In this document: positions 1-8,927 of the stretch, one piece after another
Numbering within the stretch: the stretch's first letter is position 1
How the letters are laid out: every line of letters begins with the position of its first letter
Origin: an uncultured Acetatifactor sp.
GTDB lineage: Bacteria; Bacillota; Clostridia; Lachnospirales; Lachnospiraceae
Assembly (NCBI GenBank): GCA_910586775.1
Contig: CAJUJN010000016.1
Span: forward strand, 7,982-71,981
Reading direction: 5' to 3'
Length of the DNA: 64,000 nucleotides
Program-made: the position numbers and the translations under genes
The notes under the pieces: model-generated
The model's database searches: none
What the model saw: the letters and a program-made list of their open reading frames with translations, nothing else
What the model was told of the DNA's origin: nothing

Positions 1-58
1 ATGCCCCTGCCATATAACAGGTAATGACGGTAACAAAAATATAAACAAGTTTTCTCAT
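1..58 (-). CDS. N-terminus of a membrane or secreted protein, cut by the window edge
   Basis: Only about 19 codons are present. The ATG at 58 overlaps the TGA of the MoxR gene (ATGA), so the two are translationally coupled. The start reads MRKLVYIFVTVITCYMAG, a basic residue pair followed by a hydrophobic stretch typical of a signal anchor. In related genomes the gene after moxR usually encodes a DUF58 protein with an N-terminal membrane segment. That identity is inferred from context only, because the rest lies outside the window. Confidence 0.6.
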   Translation of the reverse strand, partial: MRKLVYIFVTVITCYMAGA

Positions 59-1071
59 CCTCCCTTTTTCCTCCCGGGAAGAAGAATGGAGGACAATGCC
101 ATGGACGGCAGCTGCCGGGGCGATTTTTCGCCCATGGGCGGACATGGGGTCTGCTCCAGCACTCTTCCGATAATCTGCCCCTTGTCCAGTCCTTCCATCC
201 GTGCCGCCGCATTCAGCCGCAGCCTGTGGGAAACCACATAAGGGAACTGTTCCCTGATGTCGCCGGGTGTCACATAGTCCCGCCCCTCCAGCCAGGCGGA
301 GGCTTTGGCTGTCTTCACCAACGCAACCGTAGCTCTGGGACTGGCACCTCTTTCCAGATGCGGGTGCTCTCTGGTGGCTGTAATCAGCTGCAGGAGATAG
401 CGGTACACCTCCTCTTTCATGCAGACATCATGTATCTGCCCCTGCATCTCCTGCAGAAGCTTTCCCTCCAGAACCGGCCGTACCCCTTCCAGACGCTCCG
501 CCTTTCCCACGGACATGGCCATGGCGAGCTCACTGTCAAAATCAGGATATCCCAGCGTCAATGTAACCATGAAGCGGTCAACCTGCGCCTCCGGAAGATA
601 CTGCGTTCCTGCCGTACCGGAAGGATTCTGGGTGGCAATGACCAGGAAGGGCTGCGGCACCTCTCTGGTAACCCCTTCCACCGTACACCTGCGTTCTTCC
701 ATGACCTCCAACAACGCGGACTGGGTCCTGGGAGAGGTGCGGTTAATCTCGTCAGCCAACAGCAGATTACAGAACACGCAGCCCGGCTGGTAGACAAACC
801 TTTCCTCCTCCCTGCGATATATGGAAAATCCCGTCAGATCCGAGGGCATTACATCCGGCGTAAACTGTACCCTCCTGTACTGCAGCTCCATTGCCCTGGA
901 AAATGCAATGGCGAGAGTCGTCTTACCCACTCCGGGAATGTCCTCCAACAGGACATGCCCGTTGGCCAGAAATGCCAGCATGACCTCCCTTACTTCTTTC
1001 TCCTTACCCAGTATCACCTGGTTTACCTGTCCTATCACTTCCTGTGCTTTTTCCGCCAATTGCATGTCCAT
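55..1071 (-). CDS. MoxR family AAA+ ATPase
   Basis: Cytoplasmic AAA+ ATPase of about 338 residues, the usual MoxR length. Seen: Walker A GVGKTT near residue 47, Walker B LLADEINR, sensor-1 ATQNP, and the MoxR-typical TSPRTQSALLEVMEE stretch. MoxR proteins act as chaperone-like ATPases, usually with DUF58 and von Willebrand A proteins encoded downstream; the overlapping next gene fits this. The frame can be extended to a TTG at 1098, but GGAGAG lies just before the ATG at 1071 (and 9 nt before another ATG at 1065), so 1071 is preferred. A sigma-A promoter lies about 100 nt upstream. The exact client is unknown. Confidence 0.9.
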   Translation of the reverse strand: MDMQLAEKAQEVIGQVNQVILGKEKEVREVMLAFLANGHVLLEDIPGVGKTTLAIAFSRAMELQYRRVQFTPDVMPSDLTGFSIYRREEERFVYQPGCVFCNLLLADEINRTSPRTQSALLEVMEERRCTVEGVTREVPQPFLVIATQNPSGTAGTQYLPEAQVDRFMVTLTLGYPDFDSELAMAMSVGKAERLEGVRPVLEGKLLQEMQGQIHDVCMKEEVYRYLLQLITATREHPHLERGASPRATVALVKTAKASAWLEGRDYVTPGDIREQFPYVVSHRLRLNAAARMEGLDKGQIIGRVLEQTPCPPMGEKSPRQLPSMALSSILLPGRKKGG

Positions 1072-1176
1072 CTTCTCTCCGGCACCGCCTTGTTTCAATT
1101 TCGTATTTGTTTCATGCTGCCCCTCGCGGTTAACTCCCCGGAAACCGTGGGATGTATCCGCAATGGGAACAAATTC

Positions 1177-1205
1177 ATTTTATAGCCTTTGAGGTAATAT
1201 GACAA
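1177..1205 (-). promoter_or_regulatory. Sigma-A promoter of the moxR operon
   Basis: On the minus strand TTGTCA is followed by a 17-nt spacer and TAAAAT, each one mismatch from consensus. Transcription would start near 1170 and give an untranslated leader of about 100 nt. Confidence 0.65.
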
Positions 1206-1331
1206 GACGGAAATTACAATCAATACGCTTCCGACACGCTTTGTCAGGGGCAGCCGCTCCTTTCTGCACCTGGACACGGAAAAAGGTCCATAAGTTTTCA
1301 AAAAAATTATAAACTGGTATATGTAAAATAC

Positions 1332-1495
1332 GGACAGTGAAGAAGCGTATCGATTATTTCTGTTCGATACGCTTCTTCATGTCTGTTCGCTGTCCAATGG
1401 ACCATACCTCCTTATTCTGTTTTTCTTTGTCTTCCATTTCTGCCGTTGTGTTTTCCCACCTTCTTCTGTCTTCTGCGTACTGCAACGTTCTGTCA
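1332..1495 (-). repeat. 160-bp palindromic repeat, copy 1
   Basis: The core is a perfect 16-bp inverted repeat (1338-1353 with 1364-1379, loop 10 nt) inside a 6-bp outer pair (1332-1337 with 1390-1395). On the minus strand a TAAGGAGG sequence and GTCCATTGGAC precede the stem, and the stem's first arm encodes an eight-residue reading frame MKKRIEQK-stop. A frame ending PLDSEQT overlaps that start as ATGA. Similarity to copy 2 at 1855-2015 extends about 100 nt beyond the hairpin, so the unit is a duplication and not just a terminator. The rest of the 1099-1934 gap is T-rich and shows no gene. Confidence 0.75.
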
Positions 1496-1854
1496 TTTCA
1501 GATATACGTTACGTTTGAAGTGTACTCACACGCTTTGTTGTTGATACAACTTAATTACTTATGTTGTTTTAGTATGGAAGATATTTTTGTTTTCCCTTGT
1601 TGTAAATTCAGTATAGCGCATGTCTCATTATTTGTCAACATCTTTTTCTTATTTTTCTCAAATATTTTTAATACGATTTTCTCTTTGTAAAATCGTCTGA
1701 TTTTTCCACATTTCTCTTCCAGAGCCTAATCGGTTTTTCAAATCCCGGTTTTTCGGCTACAAGTATAGCGTATCTCCCCGCCAAAAACAAGGTTTACTTC
1801 ATGTCCGCCAGGACTTTCCAGGTCTGATGGTAAATTAATGGAAAACAGAAAAAA

Positions 1855-2015
1855 GCACAGTGAAGAAGCGTATCGATTATCTCTGTTCGACACGCTTCTT
1901 CATGACTGTTCACTGTCCAATGGACTGTCCCTCCTTATAAAGTTTTCAAGGAACTGCATTTTCTTCCATTTCTACTGGTTGCGCCTTTCCATCTTTCCTT
2001 TTCCATGCTGTAACA
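1855..2015 (-). repeat. 160-bp palindromic repeat, copy 2
   Basis: Arms 1861-1876 and 1887-1902 match copy 1 with one G-U compatible change. ACAGTG (1857-1862) pairs with CACTGT (1911-1916). The minus strand again carries TAAGGAGG, GTCCATTGGAC and a micro-frame, here MKKRVEQR-stop. This copy overlaps the truncated 3' end of the ABC exporter pseudogene, so it may mark the breakpoint where that gene lost its ATPase domain. Confidence 0.75.
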
Positions 2016-2862
2016 CTCCTGAATCTCAGTTGCCGCTGCCAGTTGTGTAACCTTCCGGCTCTCTTCCAGAAACCTGTCATTCATTTCTCCGGCATAGTGA
2101 AACAGCATCCGTTCATTGTCCATGGCGCGGTTTCCCATAATCTCTTCATAATAAGAAGCCCTTCTTCTGTGAAACGTCACTTCCGCACGGGCTTCATACT
2201 GCTTCTTTCCGCCCTTTACCGCAAACCATCCGAATAACCCCAGCATCCCGGTAATGATAAAAGACACCCAGCCCGGAGCATATGCCCTCAAAACCGCAAG
2301 AAGGCCGACGTTCGAAGCGATAAATCCCCATAATTCCAGATTTTTTTCAAAAATCCCTGAAAGAACCGCTTCCGGGTCAGCCGCCACACGGGTCAGAATT
2401 CCTGTACCTAATCATTCTCCACATAGGAATACGGCAGGCATGCGATTTTCTCTGTCATGTTTTTCTCGATAACCGGATATACACGCCCCCTTTGCATGAC
2501 ACGAAAAAAGGAATAAAGATTATTCCCGAGGGTCTGAAAAACCGAATGACAACCAACATGGCCGCGCCGAAAACTGCCGGACGCAATCCCATGGCTTTGA
2601 CTGCCAGCGCCCTGTCCACAAATTGTGCCCCCATTATAACGGACAGAAACGACAGCATTGCAGCCGCTGCTTTCAGCAAAAGCATTGCCGGCGTCACAAT
2701 CGGCGCATAGCGAACATAATCAGCAATAATTATCCGCAGGCTGAATTTATTCTTACGCCCCAAATCATTTGCCGGCCGAAAATTATGTCGGGTGAGCGCC
2801 AATGCAATACAGAACACAAAAAGGCTGATGATTGCGCTCACAAGGATACCTCTGCTATCCAA
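1935..2862 (-). pseudogene. Decayed ABC exporter (membrane domain only)
   Basis: Translations in successive frames recover one ABC exporter membrane domain. The first part (about 2862-2490) has several hydrophobic helices. The middle includes the typical EKNMTEKIACLPYSYVEND stretch but is followed by a TAG. The last part (VAADPEAVLSGIFEKNLELW onward) is in another frame. So there are at least two frameshifts and one nonsense codon. The whole nucleotide-binding domain is missing, and the frame ends at 1935 in a repeat copy. The likely start is TTG at 2862 with GGGAGG upstream, overlapping the end of the XRE gene by 8 nt. Original function was probably drug or peptide export; now inactive. Confidence 0.8.
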
Positions 2863-3676
2863 TTTCCCTCCCTCTGCGAAGCAACTCCTCCGTCCCGCAG
2901 CCGAAAAAGCAGGTCCAGGAATCCTTAAACTCCCTGAATTCCGCCGCACAGCTTAAAACGGCAAACAGCATTGTCAGTTTCCTGGTTTCCGCCAGGTCAT
3001 ATATCGTGATCTGACGTCCGTCCACATCCACCGTCTCTGTCCAGAAGAGTCCGCTCTCCTTCAGTTTTTCTCCCAACAGGGCCTCGTCCTGTATCCCGCA
3101 GCGTCTGCACAGGGAACTCAGAGTAAAATGAATCATACAGCTCCGGCAGATTTCGGCCAGAGCCGTTCGGAAATCCCTGTCTCCCAACAGAGTAAAGACT
3201 GCTCCCAGTTCTTCCTTCTCCAGAAGGCTGTGCCATCCCGCCTCCGGGCGCTTCAGCAGCAATGCCCCCAGCTTTTCCCGATAATATACCATGCCGTGGG
3301 GACACATGACAGCGGTTCTGTGATCATCGTTCTCCTTCAGTTTATTTCTGTACTCGGCCATACACTGACGGAATGTCTCTCCGGGTTCCGGGTCATACGC
3401 GCAGGCCCCCACCTCCTGAAGCACCGCCTCGCAGCAGTTGTCAAGCGCCTGCCGGGGATCCCCTCCCTTCTCCGCGCCTGCCCTGCCAAACAGATCGTCA
3501 ATCCTGCACGCGAAGAAATCCGCAAGCACCGGGAGCAGGCTGATGTCCGGCATGTTGATATTATTCTCCCATTTGGAGACGGACTGGGCGGATACCCCGA
3601 TGAGATCCGCCATAGCCTCCTGTGTCAGGTTTCTTTTCTTCCGCAGCGCGGCAATGTTTTCTCCTATTGTACTCAT
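2855..3676 (-). CDS. XRE family regulator with C-terminal helical region
   Basis: A 273-residue transcription factor. Residues 3-60 form a Cro/CI-type helix-turn-helix (IGENIAALRKKRNLTQ, then SAQSVSKWENNINMPD). The remaining 200 residues are helical with paired cysteines (CRRCG). Proteins of this build commonly sit before ABC exporter genes in Clostridia, matching the overlapping ABC pseudogene, so its regulatory target may be gone. The ATG at 3676 has AGGAGG at 3684-3689; a frame extension to 3985 has no ribosome site and was rejected. Upstream are an extended -10 (3888-3896) and a palindrome (3930-3955) that could be its operator. Confidence 0.85.
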   Translation of the reverse strand: MSTIGENIAALRKKRNLTQEAMADLIGVSAQSVSKWENNINMPDISLLPVLADFFACRIDDLFGRAGAEKGGDPRQALDNCCEAVLQEVGACAYDPEPGETFRQCMAEYRNKLKENDDHRTAVMCPHGMVYYREKLGALLLKRPEAGWHSLLEKEELGAVFTLLGDRDFRTALAEICRSCMIHFTLSSLCRRCGIQDEALLGEKLKESGLFWTETVDVDGRQITIYDLAETRKLTMLFAVLSCAAEFREFKDSWTCFFGCGTEELLRRGREIG

Positions 3677-3845
3677 GTCTGTACCTCCTGTTCTGCCAAG
3701 CTCTGAACGAGATTTTTCAAAGCATTGACGCAGTTTTTTATGTCTGTTCTTTCGGCTGCTCTCTGCCGGAAATATGGCCTGTCGCACCACGCGCACAGCA
3801 TCGCTTATGGCAGATGGCCATTCGGCTGCTTTCTGCCAGCGCCTC

Positions 3846-3884
3846 TGCAATGCAGGGCTAAAACGGCAAATGAATGTGTTCAAA
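3846..3884 (-). repeat. Dispersed leader repeat, copy A
   Basis: In the direction of the XRE gene this reads CATTCATTTGCCGTTTT, then CTGCATTGCAG, an 11-bp palindrome. The same pair of blocks occurs near 33380 and 63700, and the first block alone near 30800. Here it begins at about the predicted transcription start. Confidence 0.6.
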
Positions 3885-3887
3885 AAT

Positions 3888-3896
3888 ATAATAGCA
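3888..3896 (-). promoter_or_regulatory. Extended -10 promoter of the XRE gene
   Basis: The minus strand reads TGCTATTAT: a TATTAT -10 box preceded by the TG of an extended -10. No good -35 is seen. It predicts a leader of about 205 nt before the ATG at 3676. Confidence 0.45.
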
Positions 3897-3929
3897 GAAT
3901 ATTCCCGTATTAACCATATACTGACGGGC

Positions 3930-3955
3930 GAACAATCCGCGCAGTTGGATTGTTC
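3930..3955. promoter_or_regulatory. Palindrome upstream of the XRE gene, possible operator
   Basis: GAACAATCC (3930-3938) and GGATTGTTC (3947-3955) form a perfect 9-bp inverted repeat with an 8-nt centre, about 35 bp upstream of the predicted -10. XRE regulators often bind such sites in their own promoter. Apart from this palindrome, the promoter and repeat copy A, the 3677-4482 gap shows no recognisable gene. Confidence 0.4.
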
Positions 3956-4482
3956 ATCACGGTCCGATATACTGTTTTTTAACAATCAATATTACGACTA
4001 ACACTGCACTTTTTTAAAATTCCCTTGCATTTCTGTCAACATCATGATACTCTAAAAACAGGCAAAGAATTCAAATCCAACAGTCATTCAAAGACCAGAG
4101 CGTCTTTTCTGCACTTTATGACAATGAGAACCCAACAGGAATCCGGGTTCTATTGTATCGAACTTCTTGCCAGGCGGGAGCCTGTATCCCAGGAAATTGA
4201 AACGTATAGACCAGGGCAGGAAGGGAGAAGCGCCTTTCCTGTGCAGCCATTGTGTCGTAAGGAAGTGTCTACAAATAACTGCCGCAAGTTTATGGCAATT
4301 TTTATTGTATTTCCGGGCTTTTGCCTGAAGCAATTGCAGCTGTTATTTTCCGACAATTCCTAAACGCTTTTAATTCCTTTTCTTTGAACACCATACGGAA
4401 CATCCTTCCAGTTATGGTTCATGAACAAAACAGGAATCGTTAAGGCGTTTACCACAGCATCTGAGAAAGGAAAGATAAGTGT

Positions 4483-5715
4483 ATGGAAGAAAAGAAACCA
4501 GGCATAAAAAGCAACACAACAACGAAAAAGACAGGAAACGCCCAAAACGATAAAGAAGCAGCTTATCCGGGCAATGAGAAAGAAGTAGCTTACCAGAACA
4601 AGGATATCACCAGCAAAGTACTGGCCGAGTCTTTCAAAGGAAAGACTTTCCGTGCATACGGACTGAATCTGCCGGAGATCAAAGCTGTGCTGCCAACCAA
4701 CATACCGGCTGTCAAAGTAAACGAACTGCGCCTGGACAATCTGTTCGAACTTGCGGACGGCTCTGCTGCCATAGTTGACTACGAAAGCGAATACAAAAAA
4801 GAGGATAAGATAAAATACCTGAATTACCTGACGGGGATAGCCAACCGATATCTGAGGGAGAAAAAGCACTGCCCAATACTCCGCATGATCGTTATATATA
4901 CAGGCGATATCAAAAGAAAACAGATCTCAGCGGAATATGATATCGGGGCAGTCAGAATAACGCTGGAACCTGCATTTCTCTCAGAACTGGATTCCGACAG
5001 GATCTTCCGGCATTTGAAGCAGAAAGTGGAAAAGAAGGAAATTCTTGATGATGAAGAACTGATGAACTTTATCATACTGCCGCTTTCTTATCGGAAAAGA
5101 GATGAAAAAGATTCAAAAATCCGAGAATCCGTACAATTGGCTGTGCAAATCCATGACAGACACCAACAGCTCTTTACTTTGGCCGGAATATTGGCATTCA
5201 CAGATAAGATGATTGATGCGGAAACAGCAAATAAAATAAGGAGGGCGATTGAGATGACCAAAGTTGCACAAATATTTGAAGAAGAGAAACTGCAGGCTCT
5301 GGCCGAATTGGAAGAAAAAAGCAGACAGGCATTGGAGAAAGCAAAAGAGGAAAAGAATCAGGCCATAGCGAAAGCAAAAAAGAAAAGCAAACAGGCCATA
5401 GCGGAAGTAAAAAAGGAAAAAAGGCAGGCTATAGCGGAAGCAAAAAAGGAGAAAAATCAAGCCATAGCGGAAGCAAAAAAGGAGAAAAATCAGGTCATAG
5501 AGGAAGTAAAAAAGGAGAAAGATCAGGCTATAGCGGAAGCAAAAAAAGAGAAAAAAAGAGCCGACAATGCAGAAGCAAAACTACATCAGACCGCCAGAGA
5601 ATCCGTGCTCATAATGCTCAAAAAGAACTACCCATCAGAAGAGATCGCCTCTATTGTACCCCTTTTTTCGCTGGATGACATAGAGGACATGCGGAAGGAA
5701 CTGGCGGGTATATGA
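4483..5715 (+). CDS. Rpn-family PD-(D/E)XK nuclease-like protein with hendecad coiled coil
   Basis: A 410-residue protein. The N-terminal part matches the Rpn/transposase-associated PD-(D/E)XK group: ELRLDNLFEL (D85), then AAIVDYESEYKKED (D99, E101, E103, K105), which supplies candidate metal ligands and the catalytic lysine. Rpn proteins promote RecA-independent recombination or act as toxic nucleases; activity here is inferred. Residues about 282-358 are seven 11-residue repeats of the type QAIAEAKKEKN, a hendecad coiled coil, encoded by 33-bp DNA repeats at 5326-5556. The conserved C-terminus SEEIASIVPLFSLDDIEDM also survives as a gene fragment near 49400. AAAGGAAAG precedes the ATG. It stands alone and ends at a strong hairpin. 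Confidence 0.75.
   Translation: MEEKKPGIKSNTTTKKTGNAQNDKEAAYPGNEKEVAYQNKDITSKVLAESFKGKTFRAYGLNLPEIKAVLPTNIPAVKVNELRLDNLFELADGSAAIVDYESEYKKEDKIKYLNYLTGIANRYLREKKHCPILRMIVIYTGDIKRKQISAEYDIGAVRITLEPAFLSELDSDRIFRHLKQKVEKKEILDDEELMNFIILPLSYRKRDEKDSKIRESVQLAVQIHDRHQQLFTLAGILAFTDKMIDAETANKIRRAIEMTKVAQIFEEEKLQALAELEEKSRQALEKAKEEKNQAIAKAKKKSKQAIAEVKKEKRQAIAEAKKEKNQAIAEAKKEKNQVIEEVKKEKDQAIAEAKKEKKRADNAEAKLHQTARESVLIMLKKNYPSEEIASIVPLFSLDDIEDMRKELAGI
5326..5556 (+). repeat. 33-bp tandem repeat, 7 units, coding
   Basis: Seven consecutive 33-nt units starting at 5326, 5359, 5392, 5425, 5458, 5491 and 5524. They encode variants of QAIAEAKKEKN. Inner units differ by only a few bases, which suggests recent expansion. 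Confidence 0.85.
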
Positions 5716-5780
5716 TAAAAGCAACACAGCACTTAAACTGCCAAAGATCATCGCATTTTAGGGCCGGCAGGCATAAAGTA

Positions 5781-5817
5781 ATCCCGGAAATGCCCATTTT
5801 ATCAGCATTTCCGGGAT
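5781..5817 (+). terminator. Hairpin between convergent genes
   Basis: A 13-bp perfect stem, ATCCCGGAAATGC (5781-5793) with GCATTTCCGGGAT (5805-5817). It can be extended by AAAGTAAT and ATTACTTT on either side, the latter overlapping the end of the minus-strand gene. It lies between converging genes and probably stops both; the T-tract is weak on either strand. Confidence 0.6.
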
Positions 5818-5825
5818 CATATCCA

Positions 5826-8800
5826 TTACTTTAACTCGATCGCATCCGTGCGGTAAATGAATTTCACCTTACCGTCCATGCTGTCATCGATACCGGCGAA
5901 AGATTTGTAATTCTTTGACACCTCGGAAATCCTGCGCAGCCTGTCTGCAAGTCCGTCCAGGTCGCCGTCCACGGCATCCACCAGCTTCTGAATGCCTTCC
6001 TCATTGAACTGCGCCAGCCCGTCGGAAAGTTCCAGCGCGCCGTCCCTAAGCTGCGTAATGCCGTCCGTCAGCGCAGGGGCGCTTTTCTTCATGGTCAGGA
6101 TTCCGTCGTACAACCGGGTGGAGCCGTCGTACAGTTTGCCGGTTCCGTTCTTCAGCTCACCGATTCCCGCGGATAATGTACCTGCGCCGGATGCCGCTTC
6201 TGCCACACCTGCCGTGTAAGCCTGAAGTCCCAGGTAGAACACATTGTAATTATCCAGGGATGCTTTCAGCGCGATAACAGATTTGGCGCCCTCCGATGCG
6301 GCGGCAAGCTTGCTCTGTACCTCCTCGCCTGCCATATTGTCCGTGATTGCCTTCTGCACCTGAAGCTCGATGTTGGCTGCAACGGTTTCCTTCAGAGCGT
6401 CGCTGCCCATCTGCGCGTCGATGTTGGACTGAATGGCAGCCTTTATCTCATCCGTTGCCATCTGCTCTTCCACTTTGGCGGGTACAATGGCCTTCATCTG
6501 CTGGTCTGTATTGGATTGGATTGTGGCTTTCATATCGTCCGTTGCCATCTGTTCTTCCACCTTGGCGGGCACGATATTTTGCATCTGTTGTTCTACATTG
6601 GAAGTAATCTGGGCTTTTACGGCATCAGTCGCCATCTGCTCTTCCACCCTGGCATCTACCACCGACTTCACATTGGCATCAATCCGGGCCCTTACTTCAT
6701 CGCTTGACATCTGTGCTGCTATTGCTGCATTAATCTGTCCCTTCACGGTATCGCCGGACATCTCAGCCTCAGCCTGGGTATTTATCTGCTTCTTCACGGC
6801 ATCACCGGACATCTGAGCCTCTACCTGATCATCCACCTGCTTTTTCACAGCATCGGAGTTCTTCTGTTCCTCGATTGCAGCCTGAACGGCTTTCTGGGTT
6901 TGTGCATCGACTTCTCCGGCTGCAACGGCTGCTTCATAAGCGGCCGAATCCATGCCTGTCGCGCTCTGAATTACCTGGTCGATAACCTGTTGGTAAACAG
7001 CTTCCGTCACTTCTGCCGTTACCTGCTCTCTGACTGCCTCCGTCACCTGCTGTTCCACTTCCGCCCTCACCGCTTCATTGACCTGCCGTTCCACTTCCGC
7101 TCTCACTGCCGCAGTCACCTGTTTCATAATCTCCTCTTTTCCGGCAGCTTCCACTTTTTCCGTAACCGCAGCCCTTACCGCAGCTGTCACCTGTTCCGTT
7201 ACCTGGCCTCTGGCGGCTTCCGTTACTTTCGCCGTCACCTGCTGCCTGACTGTCTCCGTCACGGCTGCGGCAACCTGCTCCCTGGCTGCTTCCTCCACCT
7301 TTGCCGTCACCTGTTCCCGCACGGCGGCGTCAACCTTTGAGGCTACCTCTCCCTTTACCGCCTCCGTAACCTGGGATTCGATATAAGAGCGCTTCTCCTC
7401 CACCGCATTGGTAACCTGTGTCAGAGCCTGCTGGTACACAGCGTCCTCATCCAGGGACGCAATGGTATTGTTCAGCACCTCCGCATAATTTTCAACCGTC
7501 ATTTCCGGAACGTCCAGTCCCGCCGCCACCAGCTGCGCGCGGGCAGTGGAAAGCAGTGTGTCGAAAACCTGCCTTGCGCCGCCGTTGAGTTCCGCATTCC
7601 TGGAGGAAAGGGTATTCAGCCCTTCCTGAAGCTTTGCGGCGCCGTCCGCAACCTGTGATACGCCGCTGTCCAGGGTACCCACGCCGTTTTTCAGTTCTTC
7701 CGCGCCGGAGGCAAGCTTATCGATTCCTTCTATCAGTTCCCCCGACTTCTCAAGCAGCGTGCAGATTCCCTCATAGAGTTGGTTTGAGCCGTCCATCAGC
7801 TGCTCCATGGCATCAGTCATCTCATTCATGGAACCCTTAAGTTCCTCCATGTCATCCTCATCCTCCAGTTCAATCCCGCTGAAGACATCATTGGATGCAA
7901 TGGTTGCCGTCATTCCCATCTCAAAGTCCTTCACATCTGCAGTGATTTCCACATAATCCGGAACCTCCAGCTTCTCCGGGTCAATGTCGAGATTTTCCTG
8001 AAGTCCGGGGAAAGCAAGCCCTGCCACCACGGTGCGGCTGCCGTCGTTCAGCAGTCTGCCGTTGGTAACCTCAACGTTGGTGAATATCTCGTCATCGAGA
8101 ATCACGCCTGTCATCATGGCAAAAGGTACATACAGTTTCGCAGGCACACCGTCTATTTCCACGGTTTCATACTGGTTATTCGTATAGTCGAAACGTATTT
8201 TTACCTTTCCGCTTTTCCCGGCAAGTTCCTCGGGTGTTATGCTTTTTCCATCCAGTGTGTAGCTGACAGAAAGTGTAACAGGCAGTTCTTTGTCAATATT
8301 TCCCTGGTAATAGATATCATTCCCCCGGGCATCCCATACCTTGACATTGCCTTCATCCGTATAATGCAAATCGTCCCTGACATTCTCGATGTCTGTCAGT
8401 TCGGATATATCACTGATGGTGCTGTCTCCTGCCGCATTCTTCAGCCAGTCACTGACGATGATTTTCTGCACGGAGCCGTCGGCACCTGCCAGAATGTACA
8501 CGGTCTCTTCCTTTGCTGTCCGGACATCCTCAGCTGCGGCGGACTTATCCGCCCCGGATGCCGTTCCTGTAGTTTTGGATCTCCCTGCGGACGAAGCCGT
8601 GTTGGCTGCAAACAGCATGTTTACTGGAGTTCCTGCATTTCCGGCTATTCCCATACCGACAGCATTTCCCTTATTCGCGGTGCTTTGCATGTCTGCCATA
8701 TTTCCCGTCTCTGCGGTATGCCTTCTGCCGGCGGATGTCTGTACTGCAGCCTTGTCTCCGGATGCCTGCACGTACGCCACCGCACCCGCCTGACCCAGTG

Positions 8801-8927
8801 CCAGAGCCGCGCACAGGGTCAATGCCATCATCCTGGCCTTCCTGCTTCTTACGCTTTCATATGTCCTTTTTCCGTCGCCATTATTTTTCATATTCCTGAT
8901 CAGATTCCGGATTATCTTATTTTTCAT
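5826..8927 (-). CDS. Large secreted heptad-repeat protein paired with an MMPL exporter
   Basis: A 1033-residue protein with a basic N-terminus and a signal peptide ending near AVAYVQA. After a low-complexity linker, a folded region of about 200 residues (ETVYILAGADGSVQ to EMGMTATIASND) is followed by X-X-X-Leu-X-X-Gly heptads (SGAEELKNGVGTLDSGVSQV). A very long region of valine/alanine/glutamate repeats (QVTAAVREQV type, then VEEQMATD units) comes next, and a second heptad block (ELKNGTGKLYDGSTRLYDG) near the end. No C-terminal membrane helix or anchor is seen, unlike YhgE/Pip proteins that share such heptads. ATG at 8927 overlaps the exporter stop (8924), so the two are co-translated. It probably forms an extended extracellular coiled coil working with the exporter; the role is inferred. 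Confidence 0.75.
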   Translation of the reverse strand: MKNKIIRNLIRNMKNNGDGKRTYESVRSRKARMMALTLCAALALGQAGAVAYVQASGDKAAVQTSAGRRHTAETGNMADMQSTANKGNAVGMGIAGNAGTPVNMLFAANTASSAGRSKTTGTASGADKSAAAEDVRTAKEETVYILAGADGSVQKIIVSDWLKNAAGDSTISDISELTDIENVRDDLHYTDEGNVKVWDARGNDIYYQGNIDKELPVTLSVSYTLDGKSITPEELAGKSGKVKIRFDYTNNQYETVEIDGVPAKLYVPFAMMTGVILDDEIFTNVEVTNGRLLNDGSRTVVAGLAFPGLQENLDIDPEKLEVPDYVEITADVKDFEMGMTATIASNDVFSGIELEDEDDMEELKGSMNEMTDAMEQLMDGSNQLYEGICTLLEKSGELIEGIDKLASGAEELKNGVGTLDSGVSQVADGAAKLQEGLNTLSSRNAELNGGARQVFDTLLSTARAQLVAAGLDVPEMTVENYAEVLNNTIASLDEDAVYQQALTQVTNAVEEKRSYIESQVTEAVKGEVASKVDAAVREQVTAKVEEAAREQVAAAVTETVRQQVTAKVTEAARGQVTEQVTAAVRAAVTEKVEAAGKEEIMKQVTAAVRAEVERQVNEAVRAEVEQQVTEAVREQVTAEVTEAVYQQVIDQVIQSATGMDSAAYEAAVAAGEVDAQTQKAVQAAIEEQKNSDAVKKQVDDQVEAQMSGDAVKKQINTQAEAEMSGDTVKGQINAAIAAQMSSDEVRARIDANVKSVVDARVEEQMATDAVKAQITSNVEQQMQNIVPAKVEEQMATDDMKATIQSNTDQQMKAIVPAKVEEQMATDEIKAAIQSNIDAQMGSDALKETVAANIELQVQKAITDNMAGEEVQSKLAAASEGAKSVIALKASLDNYNVFYLGLQAYTAGVAEAASGAGTLSAGIGELKNGTGKLYDGSTRLYDGILTMKKSAPALTDGITQLRDGALELSDGLAQFNEEGIQKLVDAVDGDLDGLADRLRRISEVSKNYKSFAGIDDSMDGKVKFIYRTDAIELK

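Noticed and set aside
1095..1301. Minus-strand frame upstream of the MoxR gene
   Set aside because: Starts with TTG without ribosome site and spans the predicted promoter.
1337..1690. Plus-strand frame starting in palindromic repeat copy 1
   Set aside because: T-rich translation full of Phe/Ser/Leu, no ribosome site and no relative. The start lies in the stem of a repeat.
4025..4363. Plus-strand frame of 112 codons before the first Rpn gene
   Set aside because: No ribosome site, unusual composition and no similarity to any family I know.
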